From: Anagrus nilaparvatae
Lineage: Eukaryota; Arthropoda; Insecta; Hymenoptera; Mymaridae
Length of the DNA: 64,000 bases
Assembly: GCA_022575985.1 (NCBI GenBank)
Contig: JAKSXM010000007.1
Coordinates: 13,022,501-13,086,500, forward strand
Reading direction: 5' to 3'
Shown here: piece after piece, positions 51,901 through 57,900 of the stretch
Position numbering within the stretch: the first letter of the stretch is position 1
Layout of the letters: each line of letters starts with the position of its first letter
Position numbers and translations under genes: made by a program
The notes under the pieces: model-generated
Databases searched by the model: none
Told to the model about the DNA's origin: nothing
The model's input: only the letters and a program-made list of their open reading frames with translations

Positions 51901-54900
51901 GTTTATAATTCTTTTAAAAAATTTTTTCACGCTCAGACTATAATTATTTAATTATCATATTAGCAGTGTGTGAAAAATTTTAATAAAGAAATATGAATTA
52001 TTTGCATGATAAACTTGATTATGATTTATTTTCATTTTTCTTTTTTTTTTTTGGACGGTTTGCAAACTAATTGATACATATAAAAATTTTTTGGTTTTAT
52101 TTGGCATCCCTTTGGAAAACGCTTTTTTTCTGTGAGTCAAGAAATTTTATTTATAAACGTATCAATATTGTAGGCAATTAAAAAAAATTGACAGTGTATT
52201 GACCTCAAATATTATATGTTATATTAATATGTATGGACGATTATTTCTCAAGCCACTCCCCTCTGTCAAAAAATTGAGGCAGCTTAAAAAAATTTTGGTT
52301 TTCTAAAATTGACGGGGAAAGCGTCTATTTTTTTATTCTTGTTGGCCTCTGTAAATCTAAAGTGCATATTTTAGGTGCTGAACCGTGGCAGGTCGAATTT
52401 TAAAAATCAGAAAAATCAAAATAAAAGTCGGTTTGGTGGTAAATTTTTCGATTTTTTTTTCTTCAAAGTTGTTATTTATTAAAATGAAGAAAAAAAGGCC
52501 ATCCGTGTGGTAATCTGTCGATTCCTTAAAAAGTTTTGTGCTATGTAGTTTTTAAAAAACGTCAACTTTGACTGCTGAAATGGTAGTATTTTGATACATA
52601 ATAATGTGCCAAATTTCATCGAGTAGTTTCAGATTTAGCAATTTAAAGGATTATTCTGAAATAAATGCTGATCCATTTTTTTAAAAGAATTAATACCTGA
52701 AAATTGATTGAGTCCGAAACCTCTTAAATTTTTAGACAGAGGGGGGTGATTGACTTGAGAAAGAATCGTCCATATATATGAATATTTATAACAAAGCAGA
52801 TCCTAATATTTACAATCTTTTCTTAGCTACTTTTTTAAACTTGGCTCGTTTAGAATTAGTTTTATCATTTTTGCATATTTTTTATAATCTTTGCACTTTT
52901 GACATCTATTTTTTTTTTTTTTGATAAATCAAATTTTTTTAGCTTTTTTATTTTTAGATTAAAAAACAAACTTTTCTATCTCTTTATTAAAATTTATATT
53001 ACGACAATAAAACTTTAATTCAAAATTTCTAACAATTATAATAATAAATGTAAATTTTAATGAAAAAGAAAATATTTTATTGTTACTTTACAACAAATAG
53101 CAATAATAAAATTTTACAAAATTTTAAACAATGAAAATAAAATAATTTTAAAAATAGAAATTAATCAAAATTATAAAAATAAATTAATTATGATAATGCA
53201 CCGAAGTGAAAGAAAAATTTTTTTTTTAAATGTCATATTCAATAAGAATTCGAATAAATCTTATTTAAAACAGAAAAAATCCTTGAAACTTTTTTAGTAT
53301 AAAAAAAAATAATCAATTAAATATAACTTTATAAAATTTACAGATGGTTCACAATACATGTCATTTGGTGTGTCATCTGACCCCGAAAGAAGTATAATGG
53401 TTGGTTCAGATATCGTTGTTGCTTGGGTAGATAAAGAAACTCTTCAAGGTTATGCAATTGATTACTTCCTTGATGCTAAATCACAATGTTCTGGAGGACG
53501 TGGTTCTTGTCCAGATCTTCGTATTCAGGTAATTTCATATTTAATTAAATCGATGTATTTTAGAGAGGAATATGAAAATTATATGAACTTGATTTTTATT
53601 TTTTTTTTAAGGACATGCTATTTTACTAAAATTTTTATCAAACGAAAGTAAAATTTTGGGGAAAAAGTAAAGTTTTAAATTTGTCCGTTGATTTAAAAAA
53701 ATTTAAAATAACAGTTACATTTTAATAGATAAAACTAAAAACCAAGCCTATCTTATTATATGCTCGTTAATTAATTTCATAAATTATTTTTATTAAAAAT
53801 AGAGCATTAAATAATAATAATAATAATGAAAATAAATAAAATATCATTTTATTTAGTACACACATACACACAAACTAACACATTCACTCTATAAATATGA
53901 TGTCATATGAAAATTTTGTGGTTTTGTCTTACCAAACTCGTACTTAATCTACTTAAATTCTACATAAATATTCAGTACATAAATTCATTCAAACATATGA
54001 CATAATAAAATTTTATCAAAAATTAAATAAATTTTTTTATTTATCTAATAAAATTAAATTTTTTTTAGAATAACACGAATTCAGTAAGATTATTAAATGC
54101 AGCATTAGTTAATGGTTACAGTGTAGTAACGTATCAAAGATCATTAAAACCAAATGATGAATTCGACAGACAAATATTTATTAATAGTTCACAAGCAATC
54201 GTATGGGCAATTGGACCATTAAATGATAGGAATGAAGTTAGTTTTCATACTAAATATTTAAAAAGTGATAGATTTTTTGATTTTGGTAGACCACCAGCAT
54301 GGAATTGTCCATTACCTAATTTAGAAGAAACGACTAAAGTTGAAAAAAATGACGAAGAAATTATTTTAACTAATAATGAAGATAAACAAAAAGGGACTCA
54401 GGTATTATTTTAATTTATATTTTTTTTTTTATAATAATTAAGGTGTGTGGGATATAGACGAAAAACAAATATTCATACTTGGGACAGTAAAAAATATAGT
54501 AGCTTTATCTTGGGATCTGGTATCCCTTTTTTTTAATTTACTTTTTAGATTCAACCAACTACAAGAAGGCCCAATAGAATCCCAACACCTACACCAACGC
54601 CAAACGAAGAAGCTTGGGAAATTCCTCCAATTCAATGCTACGAACCTGAAGATGGAGTATTTTATGCTCAAATGGGTCCAACTGGTGGAAAACATGGCTA
54701 CCCAGCAATAACAGGTAACAAAAGTTTTATAAAATTCTTAATTTTATAATCTTAAATTTATTATCTAAATTGTTATGAAGGTCACGTTGGTTGGGGTATT
54801 TCTTGGTATATAAATGGTCTATTAATACCTGAAATAAATGTCGTACGTGGTAAAAAATATACATTCGTCGTTGAAGGAGGAAACAATCCTGATGTTCAAG

Positions 54901-57900
54901 CACGTTTTCATCCATTTTATATAACCGACGATCCTATGGGTGGCTATCAACACAAAACACCAGAAGAAAGAGCTGTAAGTACCTAAATTTATTTTTTTAA
55001 GGCCAAACAATTTAATAATTTAAATACTTAATTTATTAACAGAAAGTAAAAATATTTGCTGGAGTACGTCGTTCAAGAAACACAATACGACCAACTGGAA
55101 TTGGCCGATTATGTAATTGGGTACCAGATCAAACACAACCAGAAGCTGATGAATTTGCATCATTTGGTGCATATCAAAGAACACTTACACTCGAATGCGA
55201 TCATGGTGAACCTGGTATCGTTGAATGGATACCTGATGAAAATACACCAGATACTGTTTATTATCAGGTAAAATTTTAAATATTTTTTTTTTAATTTTAA
55301 TTTTTTAATTTTTTAAGCATAAAATATTTTAAATATTTAATTTGTTAAATTAAAACTATTTTATATGGAAAATTAGCCACGTATGAAAAAAATAAAAACT
55401 TTTTATCTCGTTAGATGTGATTAAAAGTTTTTCTTTTTTGTATAATAAAATTGATGGTTAGAAATTTATTTAAAAAAAACTTTCTACATTTATATTATGG
55501 GCTTATCCATAATTTATATATTCAAGACTTAAAAAAATTTAAACTATTAGTTTAGAAAAAAAAAATTATTTTAATATTTTAAGTTTTTTTATTTAAAAAA
55601 AATGTCATTTTTTATTAGATAATATAGATTTTAGTTTATTTAACTTGTATCGTTTATGATATTTAACTAATTAATCGTGTCTAAAGACTGTAAATACTTG
55701 CATACGTGTTCTTCTGAATATAAATTAACTGAGATCAATATCTTGTGTGTGCGAAATCGCTTAGGATTGTCGTTCTAATAATATATAATCCTGTTTTTTA
55801 CAGTTTGCATACAAATTAGCATGTTGCCAAGGTATAAAGATTTTTTGGGTATTTCATGGCTTTAGAATAAACATTTTTTTAGATTGGCAATGTGCAAATT
55901 TGCATGCAAGCGTTTAGGTGTTCTAGAACAAAGCTTTAATAAATTGTATAAATGACTTTTTATAATATAAAAATCTAAATCGATATCTTCCAGTTTTTAA
56001 ATCTTGTTTTAAAAAAAAATTAAGTTTATTTGCGAAAAATTAGGAAGTTTTCGAAAAAATCTAAAATACTATATATTTATTTTTTGTGAAATTAGAAAAA
56101 AAGTTGCAAAAGGTGTATAACGGAATTTAGGTATCGTGACCGTCATGAAATATGGTTTCTTGAATTAAGGACGCTCTCGCCGAAATATTCCCGTATAAAA
56201 AAATTTAAAGTTAAAGGAAAAATTCTCAGGGCTCCAATCAGAAATGTGGGTCTTGAAGCCCGTGACAAAGTCTGTAATCAAAGTATAAAACTGAACTCGA
56301 GCCTGTGCAAAAATTCGCATTTTTATACGCAAATATCTTTAAATTTCGTACTCTAATTGATTAAAAGATTCACGCCATATGATTCCTGAGACTTTTCTCT
56401 AAAAAACTGAATATATTTATACAGAAATTTGCTGAAAAGCGAGTCTTTAATAGAAAACTGAACTTTTGTAAATTAATTTATGTAAATCATTTTACTAATA
56501 TAACTTTATATATGAACAAATTAATACTTTCTAAACCAAATTTCAGTGCTTCACTCATCGTTATTTAGGATGGAAAATAAACGTACACGATACCTGTGAA
56601 TCAGTTCAACAAAGTTCAGCAAGTAACATCGAGGAAGTACGCGTCCAACCAAAATCCAGTTCCCAACAAACTTATGATTTGGAACCAGAAGCCAGCATAA
56701 GAATACCAGAAAGCAAGGTAACGCCTTCGCCTGAGTTCTTCCAGCAGCATAAAGAATATTTAGCAAAGAACTACAATTATCGTCTGCCTACTTCATCAAA
56801 GACTAACTTACCAACAAGCAAGCTAATAATAAAAACCCCGCAACATCGTAACAATCATTATCATTATTATCCATCATCATCATTATCATTATATAACAAT
56901 AATAATCATAATGTTCATTATATACCATTTGAAAATTATCATAGTATTAGTAATAACAATCATCAAAATGCTCAATTAACATTATCAAGCGCTTACGTAC
57001 CTACTGTACATCAGCAGCCTAATCACGAGGTGGATTACCAAAAGGACTACCTCCGTCGTGAGTTACAAAACGCTGCTCATTATTCTAAAATCCTTCCAGA
57101 TCCTACACGTCCTCTAATGATCTACCAACAACAACAGCAGAGGATAACAACCGTTCCATCAACTTCAATGATTTATCCAATGGCATATCAACAACAACAA
57201 AAACCGATGCAATTTGTATTTTTAAGACGTAATCATCCATCAACAATTACACACAACATGAGACCAGCAAAACGACCAAGTTTTCTAAAACATCCAACAA
57301 CTTTAACAATGCAATCTTTAATGAATAAATATCGATTACAAAATATTAACAAACAAAATAAATTTGAATATAAACGACAACAATTAGGTAAACCAGAAAT
57401 TATCAAAACATCACAATTAGATGGAATACATAAAACACAAGGATTTTATATGATAAAACCAGCTAAAAATACTGGTTTTGATCCAGGATCAATTGTTATC
57501 GAAAAAGGATTTAAACCAATAATTGTTAATCAACATACAATTGAATCACGTAGTGATAATTATAATTCTGTTGAATTAAGGCAAAAAGAAGAAACAATAA
57601 ATGAACCAATAATAAATAGAAATAATTTTGAACCAATGTTTATACCATCACCACCATTACCTGATTTACAAAGAAAAGAATTTAAAAAAAAAACAATAAT
57701 GCATAAAATAAATGATAATGAAAATGATGAAATATTAAAATCATCAGAATTCATTTATTCATTTCAATTACCATTAAATACAGAAACGACAAAATCATAT
57801 TATGGTAATTATATTATTGATAATCAACGTGTTAAAAGATCAACGAATGACAATAAAAATAATTTATGGGAAGTTAATTTTAATCAAGAGAATGATCATA

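Larger units (their letters stand above)
42979..53343 (+). other. Intron 6 (10.4 kb)
   Basis: Holds a LINE-like tail (44581-45180), a foldback element with a (TG)n insert (45426-47054), a zinc-finger-like remnant on the minus strand (48173-48442), an inverted-repeat family member (49185-49405), a 5S-rRNA-like segment (49797-49892), a direct repeat (49919/50230), hairpin-repeat copy 9 (50948) and a MITE (52228-52780). I found no coding exon of the host gene in it. Confidence 0.75.

Noticed and set aside
54438..55010. Several minus-strand frames over exons 9 and 10
   Set aside because: Shadows of the coding exons on the + strand.
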